In this document: positions 25,701-38,970 of the stretch, piece after piece
Layout of the letters: each line of letters starts with the position of its first letter
Numbering within the stretch: position 1 is the stretch's first letter
Assembly (NCBI GenBank): GCA_003260075.1
Contig: QLIY01000192.1
Coordinates: forward strand, 62,995-126,994
Direction of reading: 5' to 3'
Origin: Phallusia mammillata
Lineage: Eukaryota > Chordata > Ascidiacea > Phlebobranchia > Ascidiidae
Length of the DNA: 64,000 bases
The notes under the pieces: model-generated
The model's database searches: none
The model's input: the letters and a program-made list of their open reading frames with translations, nothing else
What the model was told of the DNA's origin: nothing
Translations under genes and position numbers: made by a program

Positions 25701-28700
25701 ACAACATGTACAATTTTGCAGCATTTTGATATAATTTAGGATATACGCATTACAAAAAAACGTTGCTTCTGAGGAGCTTTACTTACATTGCTGAAGCCTT
25801 GTCCGTGGAGGCGTTATGTTGCGAAGTGGGTCGTAAATCCGTTGACGCTTTGCACCAAACGACGTCACAGAATTTTACAGCATCATTAAATCACCACGCT
25901 AAAACGCCAGCATTATTATTGCTTGACAATGTTCGCGTCCTGCAAACAAAAAGTAACGGTGTAAAAGCATAACGTAAACTGTTACAAACGTTCCTTGGGA
26001 AATACTGATTATAGCTATCAGTATGTGTGACGTCATACCAGACCGACATATTCAAAATACTTTTCCCTCTGGTTTGCTCAAAAACTAGTTCTCGTTCGAA
26101 AGACCAAAATACCGGTATCCATTTTTAAACGCCCTTGCTAAAACTGTGTTGTTCTATTTAAAAGCCCATTAGTTTAAAGTAACAGGCATCGCCCTGTTGT
26201 TACCCTTTGAAGGCTATCCGGACAAAAACAACCACGTCTATTTCGGGCTCAGGTGTGACACACATGTCTGTAATTTGTTGACTAATACGACTTAAATTTC
26301 AAAACAGCAATTTTCCCTGTTTTCTAAGCTTTCCCCAGTAAGAAAGGCTATAAAACTCAATAACTTAAAAAACGAAACGATCTTCTGCTTAGCACAAAAC
26401 TGCAAACATACTTTCAACCTCCACCAAACAATAACTACAAAAACAACAACAGTATATGTCGTAATTGATCCTAAATAAAGTGACAAGCTGCAAGATTTAT
26501 ACCATAGCTGACTGTTCAAAAGTAAACAACACTGACACAGAAATTCACCCGGTTTTCTTTTGTATCTTTACTAGTTTATTTGTCGATGTTGGCGCCGCGC
26601 AAACAACCCCTGGCAACCAGATCGTCACTGCACTTATCGTGCATTATTTATAAATTGAAAACGATCAGTGTGACTATAAATCATTGGAAATGTCACAACA
26701 CTTTGACCTTGAACGTCCAACATCCGCTTTTAGCTTGTGGTGGACCCGATTAAAATATCCGTATACAGCACTAACCGAAAGGTACAGTAGTTAAAAAAGT
26801 ATGACTAGGCTGTATATTCTGACTGCGGGGCAACGTTGTATCTAAAGTTCAACAGACTCTCCTTTCAATATCAGTAGTTTTCCTTTTTCGACAAGCTTAA
26901 CTTTTTGACAGATATGCTAACGCTCTACACTTGTATTTTCCATGTCCATACCGTGTGCAGATATCAATTACCCTCTACAGCAGTATGTAGAGGAACGACT
27001 GAATCGCTACAGGCGATTGCGGAGTTTTAAGACTTGAAAGCGAACATATCTTATGTTTACAGTCGACCAACACAGGCGGGCCTGCTTCTGTGCGAGCAGA
27101 CGAAAAGGCGCAGATAAAACATCCATTGCTTGCCGAAAAGAGCACCAGGTTGTTGACTTACAAGCTTGTTTACCATGGTACAACTGGAAGTAACTATAAC
27201 TTGGTGCTGGCATCGGAATGTCAAAAATGAAAGTTAAGACTGCAATTCAGAAATAAATAACATGAAAATCTTTGTTGAAAAGGCAGAAATGCGCAATTAA
27301 CCCTGTAAAGAAACTATGCCTGCGTTTTTCTATGTTTCGTGTTTGTGACCGAAAGCCTGTTAATAAATTAGTGGTTAAGCGGATTATCTACGCACGGAGC
27401 GTTGGTCGTACAGGAAAATTGTTTCTAGGCGCCAGATATTTTAAGTTCACTACCATTACAGGCGCAATAGACGATTACGCAAACCAAGAAAAGGCTTTTG
27501 TAATCTATTTTACTACCTACCTCATATAAAATTTCGTTCTGTTTCGAAGTACGCTTTGGAAATTCCAAGTACCCCTAAGTTACAAGTACCTAACTTGAGC
27601 CCTTGCTACCAACAGGTTGTTTCCACATTATGTGCTGTTTAGATTGATGGTTTACAACAGTGACGTCTGGTTGCCCACATGAGTGTTTACTACGTGTGTC
27701 GTAATGTCGAAGAAGCTGTGTCACCTGGTGTACACGTACTTGTAATTTAACAAGTAACCTCTACTCTACGGTCACCAAAGTTTCAAACGAACTCTTGTAA
27801 CCTCCAATGGTAATGATGAGTTGTATGACACGTTATGCTAGGAAAGGACATACATAACACGTCTAGTTAAACGGGGGCAACTTATTCGTCCAAATCACTG
27901 AAGCATGAATCAAATTCTAACCGCCAGAAAAATAGCAATTTTTCTGCAAATATACATGCATATTGAACTTTTCACAAAAGGTCAAAACATCTTGAACTGT
28001 AAAGTCAAGCAATGCTGTGAATAAGTGAAACAAAACAACATATCATACGACCGCTAATGTTTAAACACCACAATTAACCACCCCAAACACCCATTAGCTT
28101 TCATCGTAACTACAAGCAAGGGCTTTATGTGGGGTCTTCGCCCACCTATTTGAAATCACATGATACGTAAAAGCTTAATCTCTTTTTCGACTTCTTGTAA
28201 TGGCTGAATTCTAAAATCACCGGAAGGTCAAAATGCGACTTCAAGTCATGCCTGTCTGCCTTAACAACTCACTGTTTCAAACCAACGACCGGACAAACAT
28301 AGTCACTCCGCCATCTGCACTGTGAACTTCAACGTCGCCGCAATAAACAGTCGAATGGCAGCGTTTGGGCGACGGTCCGACAAAGGTCGGAAACAATACT
28401 TACGTTCTGTAGCGTGTAATGAATTGTGACGTCAGGCGCCCTGTGAGACCGAGGAACAAGCGCAAATCTTAAGAAAAAAAAATCGGGTTGTCTTGCGAGT
28501 CGGTACAGCGCTGTTTTGGTCCACTGAAGAGCTGCGGAAAGCTATTAATTCCCGCGAGTGCGCGTGGGTAATTTCCGCGCATTTTTGCATTAATTTTTAT
28601 GTCACGAAAAATGGACTATGGTTGTGTTACCCAATACCAATATTCTTTGCTTTTAGTGAAGTAACACATTTACAGCTAAATTTGGCATTGGCAAGAAACA

Positions 28701-30095
28701 ACTAGCTACATTTTGCATGGTTTAACTTCCATATATCATGTTTACAAACGCCCAAGGTCTGTATTGTAAGCAGAAGGTGTTTAAGGTATGAACATCTAAC
28801 AAAATGAAAAATAAAGTGCTACTGAACTTTCCTGTAACACTTCCATATATAGCTCAGAAGACGCCATGCTCTGTTCAGACTCAACTAATTATGCTCCTGT
28901 TTCTACAAGAAAAAACCTCTATACGTAACTTCCGCGTTTTCAGCATAAATGCATTGTGCACTCTTTTTTCGTTTCGATTTTCTGCGAAACTGGGACCATG
29001 AGCGTAATCGAATTCTATATGATCTCCCCGCAACCTTATTAATAAACCGCAGCCAAGCCAAACGGCTCAGCACGGTTACCAGCATCCGTCTTTTGACAAG
29101 ATGATTAAGGTGGCGGTGCGACGAGAGACCCATGTTCCCCTTTGGGAGGTGGAAATTTACGAGAGGCAACCTTGGCAACGCACAGCACAACAACGATGAG
29201 ATCAGGAAACAAGTCACCTCGGTATGATTCAGACGGGTCGACAGCGGAACAAAGCCAACTTACAAATTGTGTCAAGCCTGACTTGTCATTCTCAATCTCT
29301 CTGGCTGGTGCGACTTCCTTTTGTAACCAAACATTGATATGAAAAGAGGCACGTTATCTGTGCTTAAATGTGCAACAGCATATTTCTTTGACAATCGAAC
29401 TGACAGAATGTCTGAACCACAAACAAGTATTCTGCGCATGCTTGCAAAAAAGAATGAGGACATGCCCCTGCAGGAAAATATCATTCGTGGTCAAACTAAA
29501 TATTTCTTGGAAAAATCCGGCCGGTTATGAGTCAACCCCAGTGCAATGTCTTTAAACACGAAAACATAGTGCTTACTTGTCTCACCTAGCCCTGCCTTGG
29601 TTTAACTTGAACATTTACTGAAATAACTAGAATAGTGGTTTTCCTATATATTGCCAGTTTGTATATACTACATCATATTTAACGATGTATCACATACACC
29701 ACTTAATATATTTACAATGGATATATATTTGGCACCTACATTTCATTGGGTCCCGATGTTTTTCCTGGCACTTTATACCATAATTGTTTCTGCAAGCATA
29801 ATCTAATGCAGTAGTTCCCAACCTTTTTTGTTGCATTCCTCCCTTTGCCCATTTTCGAACTATTCATTCCTCCCAATAAGACGAAAAACAAATATAACAT
29901 AAAAAATTATAGCAATTTGAAATAGACCTTATAATAAGGGATGTCCATTTCAGAATCCTTTACAACCGGTTTCAAATGTGAACCGGGTCCAAATTATAAT
30001 GAACATAATAATGTATATACAAAAATATTCTGTAACATTTCCAATGTTAATTTTTTTACAGTTTTTATGAAATTCCTCCCCTGAACTCATAAAAT
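19767..30095. other. Gene-poor region, left part
   Basis: No exon could be supported on either strand. Open frames here are short, lack convincing splice sites and show no recognisable domains. Notable pieces are a GC-rich pair of inverted repeats at 20688-20735 and a possible hAT-like end near 29811 (gtagttcccaaccttttttg). Upstream non-coding exons or the true first coding exon of RasGRP could lie here, but none was identified. Confidence 0.5.
20688..20735. repeat. Two adjacent GC-rich inverted repeats
   Basis: A perfect 9-base inverted repeat with a single central base (cacggtggc-c-gccaccgtg) spans 20688-20706. A second one with 6-base arms (ggtggc-ggc-gccacc) spans 20721-20735. Both stand out in AT-rich surroundings and share the ggtggc/gccacc arm. 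They could fold into hairpins; no function is known. Confidence 0.6.
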
Positions 30096-30572
<477 letters not shown>

Positions 30573-30948
30573 TCACTCGCATTGCATCAGCTGTGCACTG
30601 AGCGAGAACAAATTTGACAAAAGACAACATATAAAAACATATTTTTACTATTACTGAGCCGATTGCACAGAAATTTTTAACAGCCAACAAGGAGAACCCT
30701 ATACACAGCTGTTTAAAATTTCAACAGGTTAAGTCTTGTATTTCTGACCTCATTAACATGATAACAAACAAAAAAATATTTGGGGGTAAATGGGTGAAAA
30801 TGGATATATACAACTTCAAGTTACAAAATACATTAAAATACGCTGCAATGTACCAATCAAAAAAGTAAGAAACTCCAGAATCATCTGCTTTAGCAAGTAT
30901 AGCCATTTTAAAAATTTCACGTTTTGGGGGGCTGTGGGTGAACCGAGG

Positions 30949-31143
30949 GATCAAATGGGGTCAAAATTCACATGGACCATCTTTAGACCAATATCTATAA
31001 TGTGTGTAAATTTGAAAAAGTTTGAACCATTCTTTCTTGACCAAAACGTGGGAACAAATCCGCGTTAGAAAGAAAAAAAGAAAAAAGAAAAAAAAAATAT
31101 AGACAAAAACAATATGTGTCCCCTTCAGGGAAGGGGACCCATA
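30949..31143. repeat. Interspersed repeat, copy 2
   Basis: It shares ordered blocks with 1-165, including tttcttgaccaaa, the A-rich gaaaaaaagaaaa tract and gacaaaaacaatatgtgtcc. This copy continues into a small hairpin (tccccttcagggaagggga). No coding capacity or terminal inverted repeats are seen; the class is unknown. Confidence 0.6.
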
Positions 31144-32572
31144 ATAAAACTATTACATTAATGTAAGAACGCAGACCACCCAAGAGTAGAACGTGAAACA
31201 ATTCTGATGTGCAGATGTGTTTCGTTTTGAAGGCAGCGGTGACAGAAAAAAGGTCTTGGACATTGGGCACAAGCTATCTGGAGTTAAATCTATTTTTATC
31301 ATCCCAGGTCTGTGATTCCTTTGTCATTCTCTGTGGAATTATGTCTGAGAATCAAACAAGGGTGCTTTGGAAAAAACATTTAGTTTTAAGTTTTACTCGA
31401 ATATTTTGTTTGTCGCTTTGTATGAGTTTAAATCTGTGAATTGTGCATATAAGTCCACTCTTGTTGTATCTGATTACATCTTGTTTGAAAAGTTTAGTAG
31501 ACAGGTACACACCGTGGTGGTATGTCGAAAACTACAATAACATTTAATTAAGGTACGCACCAAACTCTAAAGCACCACATACCGGACTTCTGATAGTCAG
31601 GTTACTTTCAATGAGTTAAAAGAACAAATGTATGTGCAAGATATAGGCCTTCACCAAAAGTTGATTCGAAACCATGGGTGTATGCAGCAAAAAACGTGAA
31701 TTTTGCGAAAAAGGGACATTGGATTAATATCGTTAATACGTCAGCTATTAAGGAAGTTAGCAATCGCAGCCGGCAATGTCACAATTTTTGCAAAATATTG
31801 CATATAGCTACAGTTCCAACATGTAGCAAATCACGTATTCTTAACGCATGTAATCGAGTCGTGCTTCAAATTCAAAAATCGGGCACATGTCAGATCAGAC
31901 TGCAGATGACAAAGTTGTTGCTACGTCGATTCTGCATAAATGGCAAGGTTGCTATGTGGGCAAAATTTTAGTAAAAATTTAGTACTATACGGTATCATAG
32001 CATTTTAGGGAGATAATAAATTGTCCTTTGTGAGGCTACTGACTTTTTAGCCCGAGCTATGGTCATTTCGAACCCCACATACTGAACAGCAAACACTTTC
32101 GTCACTATAGGCTAGCCAAAATATACGTTTTCGTTTTGTATTCGTTCATCTGCGTCAAACGTGAATTCTGCTGGAGATCGTAATGGTTTGCGTAAAAGGT
32201 TATAAGATTACAACTTCTTTCTGTTTGTGTTGTTTTACGCGTCATATCGAACTACGGTACACAAGTGTGGCTACGGATGTGGAATTTGTAGACATCCGAT
32301 GTATAAGACTGGGCGTGAAATTAATCATCCCACCGTCACATTGCTTTACGTAGTGTGTCAATGTTTCGCACAATGTTAGGTTACTAAATAATAATATGTG
32401 AATACATTGTGTTATTGGTGATACAAATTACTTTCTAAACATGTCCTTAACCTCGTACTGTCAGTCAGTGTTTTTTTAAGGTGTTTTGGGGGACCGTTTC
32501 GGTCCCAAATTTCTCCAGCGGTTTCCCAAAATTAAATACGGCTCTTTTTGGTATTTAAATGAAACACTTGGG

Positions 32573-32716
32573 TCTTTAAAACTACTTAGCAGTCACCCAA
32601 ACCAAACCTTAAAAAAAAGTCTCTTAAAACTACTTAGCGGTCACCCAAACCAAACCTTAAAAAAAAACCTCTTTAAAACTACTTAGCGGTCACCCAAACC
32701 AAACCTTAAAAAAACC
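32573..32716. repeat. Tandem repeat, three copies of a unit of about 49 bp
   Basis: Three successive copies of a unit containing aaactacttagc(a/g)gtcaccc and aaccaaaccttaaaaaaa. The copies differ by single substitutions and A-run length. It is a small minisatellite in intergenic DNA. Confidence 0.9.
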
Positions 32717-35273
32717 TGCTGTCAGTTATAGTTAATAAGTTGACAAAGGTTAAGAACCAACATATTAATCAATGAACACATTAGTCAACGCTAAATAGAC
32801 AAGCGCTAGCACTTTGAATACTGTTACGCCATGACCTTTCTTAGGCATGTGACCGAAATAGCATGTTCAGATTAGCATCTGGTATTTATGGATACGGGAA
32901 AGGCTTCCATATGGGTTCTTGCCCTTCACTGTCGTCGCGACGTTAACTGTCTTTTAAGTCAATCCCCGGCGAAAAGAAACCACATACTGACTGATCGGGT
33001 TTGCTTACTAAGGTGAAACTAAACACAGCTATATATTTCCTAGACGCCACATTAAAAGCACATGTCAATGTCCTCATTGCTGCTTCGTCGATATATACGT
33101 TCCGCAAAACCGCAGTTTTTATTAGTCACGCTGTCAATTTAATATTCCACGAACTGAAAGAGCTAAGAATAGGAAAATATATGTTACATTCCACTGACAG
33201 AAACATAAATGCAAAATGATCGAATACAAATGGATCAATATCGCGATGAGCCACGTTTACGAATCTGCTTCCGGCCTTTAACCCTGATTTCGATAACATG
33301 ACTGGTCAAAACATTTATAACGTGAAATAAGTACTGAAACGTATTTCGACAAACATATCTAACATTAAAAAAAATTGAACTACAAATCGTCTATACAGTA
33401 TTATGCAACATTACGAGCCAAAGCCGTACTTACTCTTAGACAGCATTTGTACCCGCTCAAAATTAGTTTTTTAAACAGGTTGGCATTCTATGACGTGGTA
33501 GATTTGTTTCCGGAACACAAAGCGAAAGCTATAAACTGTTTGTCGGAGCCAAGCACCAATCGACCTGGGAGCAAGATACTCTCAAGTAGCAAACGCCTGT
33601 CGCAAGCACCCGACCTTTTGTACACCATTCTTTCAAAGCAATACAAGGGCTCGAGAACCGGACGCAGCAGTTGTTTTAAATGTAGCTCATTTGGTATGCA
33701 AGGGAAAAAGACACATCAACACACCCAACAAACTATTTTCCACATTTAGTGATCGGTTTATTGACGTTCACATCAAACTAGGTAAGTTTGCTCATCAAAA
33801 CAAAGCCATATCTTAGTGGTTTACTTTCAAGTTCGACACAATCCATTAATAAAATACCTCACTGCTTAGTTAACTAGGTTACTACTTGGTTAACTAAACA
33901 AGCTACTACATGCTGTAACTTGCAGGTATTTGCACTTGTGTGCGTAACCTAAATCAATCCTCCGCACCACATTAGTTTCACTTCATCTAAACGACTGGAA
34001 CATGCACTCGCAGTCAGATCACACGCCAAATGACACAGCTTGTGTTACGTCACAGTTCGAACGTTAAGTGAAACACTTCGCCCTGTCAGATCGTTGGTCA
34101 ATTGATACACCACTTCAAAGAAAAAGAAAGATTTTAATTAAATATAAACACAAACACGTAATAACTCATGTTATTATATTGGTGGATTTATGTTTTTGTT
34201 TTGTTTTTGTGTGTTCGACCATTAGGGAACACCATTACTTCTAATATTACAATGTTATTGTTTTTCAGGAAACCGAGCTAAAAACTTCCAAATCTGTAAT
34301 ATACTAAATGTGATATTTTCCGTGACAATAAGGCAAGAACATACACAGTTAGTCGTGAACATTTAATCATATACCGACTACCGAGTTTACCTAACAGCTT
34401 TTGTAATTCACTTGACATTTTAACAATGCTCGCAAACAAATCTTGATCGAAACGGGAAAAAAGCTATTGGCACCCGAATAGTTTAACAGTAGTGATGAAA
34501 TGTTTGCTTCCAGTTTCTTGCCCTGAACAGTTCAGTCCTGCAGCTATTGTTCGATTAACTTTAACTGCATCGACTAACTAAAACAATAACCCTAATGTCT
34601 CGAATCCGAAGGGCCTTAGGGCAGCCTTTGTTTAACACCTGCTCGCATAAAACAATGGACTACGGTGGTTACCAGTAGCACTAAATAGCCTTACTGCAAA
34701 CGAGAAATCAGGCTTGCGTTCTATGAAACGGGTGCTGTTGCCTTATCGTGCATGACGCTTACTCTGAAGTCTGAACTGCTTCATCCTGACATCGAAATGC
34801 ATTGAACCGTGCAGGCCCCACGACTACGCAGGTTTGACCTTTTTTCAGAACCGAAAGTGCAGATTTTTTGCAGCTGCTTTCCACATTACCTAATGTAATA
34901 CCTGTCGTTTTAATGCATTGGATTGGTGGTTTATTTGCATTTACAAGTTCGCAAATATGGAAAAAGTTTAAAGCAACTTTACATTTGAAACTTTTGTATC
35001 ATTTTTATGATCAATGGCTGGAAAGTAGTCCGTATCAAATTAAACCACAAAAAATGATCTGATTTGAAAGAGGATAAACAGTCAACTAATTCGTGTTTTT
35101 TGGATTAGAAAGGTTGTATTGCATTACATAGTTTACTAGCTAGTAGCTACAACTGGCACATTTGAAATTGACAATTTAGTACGACGTGGAACTCATCAGT
35201 TGTACTTTCTGCAGTGCAACCAAATAAAGTTGGGACGTAAAGCACATTAGCATCGTCTAGCGAACAAAAACAT

Positions 35274-38200
35274 TCACGTATAGCTTCGTTCACTCCAAAC
35301 ACCTTCACTCTTTGACAGTTCATTGGCAGTATCACGGTCTATGACATTCGCCGATACGGCTTGATCCACTGAGAGGTGACGGTTTGTCAAAGGATCAGTT
35401 ACCATCACTTTTCGATGGCGGTAAGCACCCTTGTGCATTGCAGCAGCCATTGGGGCTTGGTCTTTCACCGGAAGAAGTAACATGTTTCCACGTTTACGCT
35501 TCTTTTTTACGCAGCGTTTCATCAACTCAGCGTAGGTATTGTTTTCACCTGGCAAAATGAATTTATCTTTTAGTTTTGCTGAACGATTTATGCGAAGTAT
35601 AGGCGTATTACTTTTTTGGTATACTATCAAATAATGTTTTGTGTACTAGTAAGTTATTTAAATCGTGTAAGCCAGATAACTATATTTGTTCATTCCAAAT
35701 TACATGCTAGGTCTTCGCAAAACTTTATTGCTACCTGCAATTCGATACACCGCCCCTGGCGGTTGAGCCTGGGGTATTATGGAGATAAAATATTTGATAA
35801 CGACTCGGCTAAGTTTATTGTGTTCAAAACAGCCAAACTGCAAACAGTTTTGTTTTTTGCAAAATTACCTGTATTTGGATTGTAGTACCCCTTTAAGTCA
35901 GTGTTACTGGTGGTAAGGATATCAGCCATACGGTAATCAAAAAGCCCTCTTTCCAAAGCAACAGTAGTTGGGATGCGGTATCCAGCTTCTGGGTCGATTA
36001 GTCCGCCTGTAGCTAACTGTGCTTCCAACATTCGGATCCCATGGATCTCAATCACCATGCCTTTTTTCATGGCTTCAAATAGCGATATTAATCGTTTCGT
36101 TCCCGGCTCTAAGAATCCATGTACAGCCTGTTCGGCGTTGTGAAGGGCACTTGCGTATTCCTTGTCGACAATGCCTGCGCTTACCGCCCTGTCAACTGAC
36201 ATCTTTTTTCCTGTAAATGGATCAATAATGCTTCCAGTGGCAGCCTGCGCTTCAAGCAATTCAAGCGCAGTTCCACGACGCAGCAGGCCGCTTTTTACAG
36301 CCTGGGAGATGGTCATAACTTGGTGGTTAGTTTTGTTTAAGACGCCAGCTATGGCATCCTCGCCGACCAGGAAAGGCTGCAAAATATCGCGAAGCTCTTC
36401 TTTGTTGATCTTTCCTGCGCGAAAGGCATCCAAAATTGGGTCTTCCACCAGTCCAGCGTCGATAAGCTCCTGAAGCGTTACCTTTTTTCTGAACGCGCTT
36501 CGAAAGGTCAAAAGATCAGGCTGGTAGCGAAGGTCTGTTACTCGTGGTTTTTCTTCTATGTACAAAAACTTCAACCCGGTATCAAGGTCGCGAATACACT
36601 TGCTTAGCAAATCAGCGTAGTTAAGTTTCATTCGAGTAGTAGGATCAAAAAAGTCCATTAACTCAGCAGGTGTCCTCAATGCGTGAGCGGTTTCGGCGTC
36701 GACCAAACCTTTTTCCTGTGCCACATCCAATGAAAATCTGGCTCCTGTCCACGGATCGATCACTCCTCCAGTTGCGACTTGGGCCTCGAGCAAGCGCATT
36801 CCTTGGGCTTTTGGAAATATCCCTCTGTTCATAGCCTGGCTTAAGCACACAGTCTCAGTGGTTCGTGGATCCAAGTATCCATAGTAAGCTCCCTCGGCGG
36901 CAACAAGCGTTTGTTTGTAGTGTTCATCGATTATACCAAGATCTATCGCTCCTTGAACGGAAAACTTAACACCGTTTCTTGGGTTAACCACACACCCTGT
37001 TGCAGCCTGAGCTTCGAGTAGCAAAAGAGCGGTCTTCTTTGGTATGAGACCTTTGTTCATTGCTTGGCATATAGTGAGTTTTTCTCCTGATGTGACGTTT
37101 ATAACTCCAGCCACTGCATCTTCCGAGATCGCCATCTCGTCTGAGCCGTCATCTGAAGGAAGAGACGATGGACGAAATAGGGCGCTATTTAAGTTGTCTG
37201 ATTTCTGTAAAACAGTATAGCATTTGCTGTTTTTTTTTCATAATTACTTTTTAATAGAAAAAGAGTTCATGATTGTACTTTAAATTTACCTCATTAATCC
37301 CGCAACAAAATCATTCCATATTTAATCCTACGGTTATCGAATTGACCTTTTACAAATTGAAACAAATGGACCAACCTTTCTGTTGGCAACGTCAAACACA
37401 TCATCATATTTTGAAGGAGTTTCATATCTTCGAATCACTTCAATTCCGTCGCTACGTTGGCTGGCGATTCTTCTCAGTTGTTCGTCTGATTCGTCCGAGG
37501 ACGACACCGCACAGTCGTTTCCCCGATCAAGAGCTCTACCATTTACTGTTACTTTGGGAGCCGCCTCGGAACCTCTTTCTATCCTGAGAGACAAGGTTAT
37601 TCCACCACCGACATCTATGGACGGAACACGAGAGGCTTGCGAAGGATTCCTCTCTGCCAAGACAAGAGGAGTAATAAATTAATGTGATAATGTTGGCTCT
37701 GTAAACGTAAACATTTTAGTACCTATAGATATGGGAGGTGAAATTTCTTCCACAACATCTTGTGGTTCATTCACAGCCACTGGTTCTTTTTCTGCTTCTT
37801 CAGGTTGATCCTCCAATACTACATTCTCTTCCACCTTAATCTCGGGATTGTCTTCTTTTTCTGAATCACTCGATGAGGAGGAGGACTCACTTAAAGAACT
37901 GCGTCTTGACAAGACCGGAGGGGCCTCCATTTGCGGTTCAACCTCTACTTTCTCAACTACAACTTCTGTAACCGGCTCCTCCTCGACTTCTTCCGGTTCG
38001 GAGGACGAGTCCCGGATGTCCTGCTCAGACTTGGTATCCTCCTCTTCTTCCTCATCTGATGATTCGTCTTCAGAGGACTCTTCTTCCGACGAGGATGAGC
38101 TGTCAGGTTCTGTATCACATTCCGATGGTGGAGATTTTACTTCAGGAGAAGGTTCCTAAATAAATCACATTTTGCAAAATCGAAATGCAGAGCACCTATA

Positions 38201-38970
38201 AGGAGTTTAAGTTTGTTTTCTATGTACCTCCTGTTTTTCTGGCACCAAATCGGTTTGACTCTCTGCGTCTGTTTGTGTTTCACTTTCAATCACGCAACTG
38301 TCCTTGTCTGAAACAAAATCACCAAATACCACATTTTGACAAAATTGCAAAAAATAATCACACACTCAGGTACTCAGATTTAGAACTTACCTTTTGGTTC
38401 GTTGTTTGGCCCATATGTACCAGATGGTATCTCGCTCTTGTTTCTGGGACCTACAGAAAAAATAACACTTAAATGAGTTTAGACTTAGAAAGGTGCGAAA
38501 CTAAAATCGTTTGCAGGATAATTAAAGGTACTTTTACAGCTCTGTGTTTTCGCAACAACCGTTTAAACGAGCGACGAAGCAAAAAATGTATTTGTACAGA
38601 CAAAAAAAATGACTTTCATGTTTCAGCATTCATGGCTACCTTTTTTGTATTGGGCATTTAACTTTCGTTGCAAGTTGTTGAGTTTTGTCAAGGTTCTTTC
38701 GTGCTTCAAGGTTAACTGTCTGAGGTCACGTTGTAATCTAGTCTTCTCACGGGCCTCGTTTCGACTGCGTTGCGTGAGCCACTTAAGATTCTGTTCAATG
38801 GTCGCGTCAACTAGACTGACCAGTCGTCGAGCGACCACGTCACGAATGTTGTGATGTAAACGCCCTGTCACTGGTCCAAGAGACAAGGTATCCAACATCG
38901 CTGCGTGAAGGCGCAGTCTCCATTCTCTTCTGTCTTGTGTACGATCTCCTTTTAACCAAACTTTACTCAT
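35274..38970 (-). CDS. Short plakin-repeat protein, two plakin-repeat domains, 930 aa
   Basis: Seven exons: 38970-38640, 38450-38391, 38307-38228, 38155-37723, 37653-37376, 37204-35869, 35548-35274. They join in frame from ATG to TGA (931 codons with stop), and an in-frame TGA lies just upstream of the ATG. Residues 1-110 are basic and coiled-coil-like. Residues 158-301 are rich in Ser, Glu and Asp. From about 419 come two plakin-repeat domains, each with paired LLEAQxATG motifs ([48 protein letters not shown]) and GVIDPWTG or YYNPNTGE strings. Plakin-repeat domains of desmoplakin, plectin and epiplakin bind intermediate filaments, so a filament-binding or linking role is inferred. Unlike classical plakins it lacks actin-binding, plakin and spectrin-repeat regions. 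A further plakin-repeat-like tail ([20 protein letters not shown]) ends the protein. It may be an isoform of a longer gene. Confidence 0.85.

Larger units (their letters stand above)
30573..35273. other. Gene-poor region, right part
   Basis: No supported exon. It contains the second copy of an interspersed repeat (30949-31143), a small hairpin gggacc-gtttc-ggtccc near 32490, and the three-copy tandem repeat at 32573-32716. The 3' UTR of the plakin-repeat gene must lie at its right end, below 35274. The longest open frame (33375-33749, +) has no recognisable domain. Confidence 0.5.

Noticed and set aside
28903-29217. 104-codon basic minus-strand frame
   Set aside because: No recognisable domain, no splice context, in a region without other exons.
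33375-33749. 124-codon plus-strand frame in the gene-poor region
   Set aside because: No domain, unusual composition and no supporting signals.
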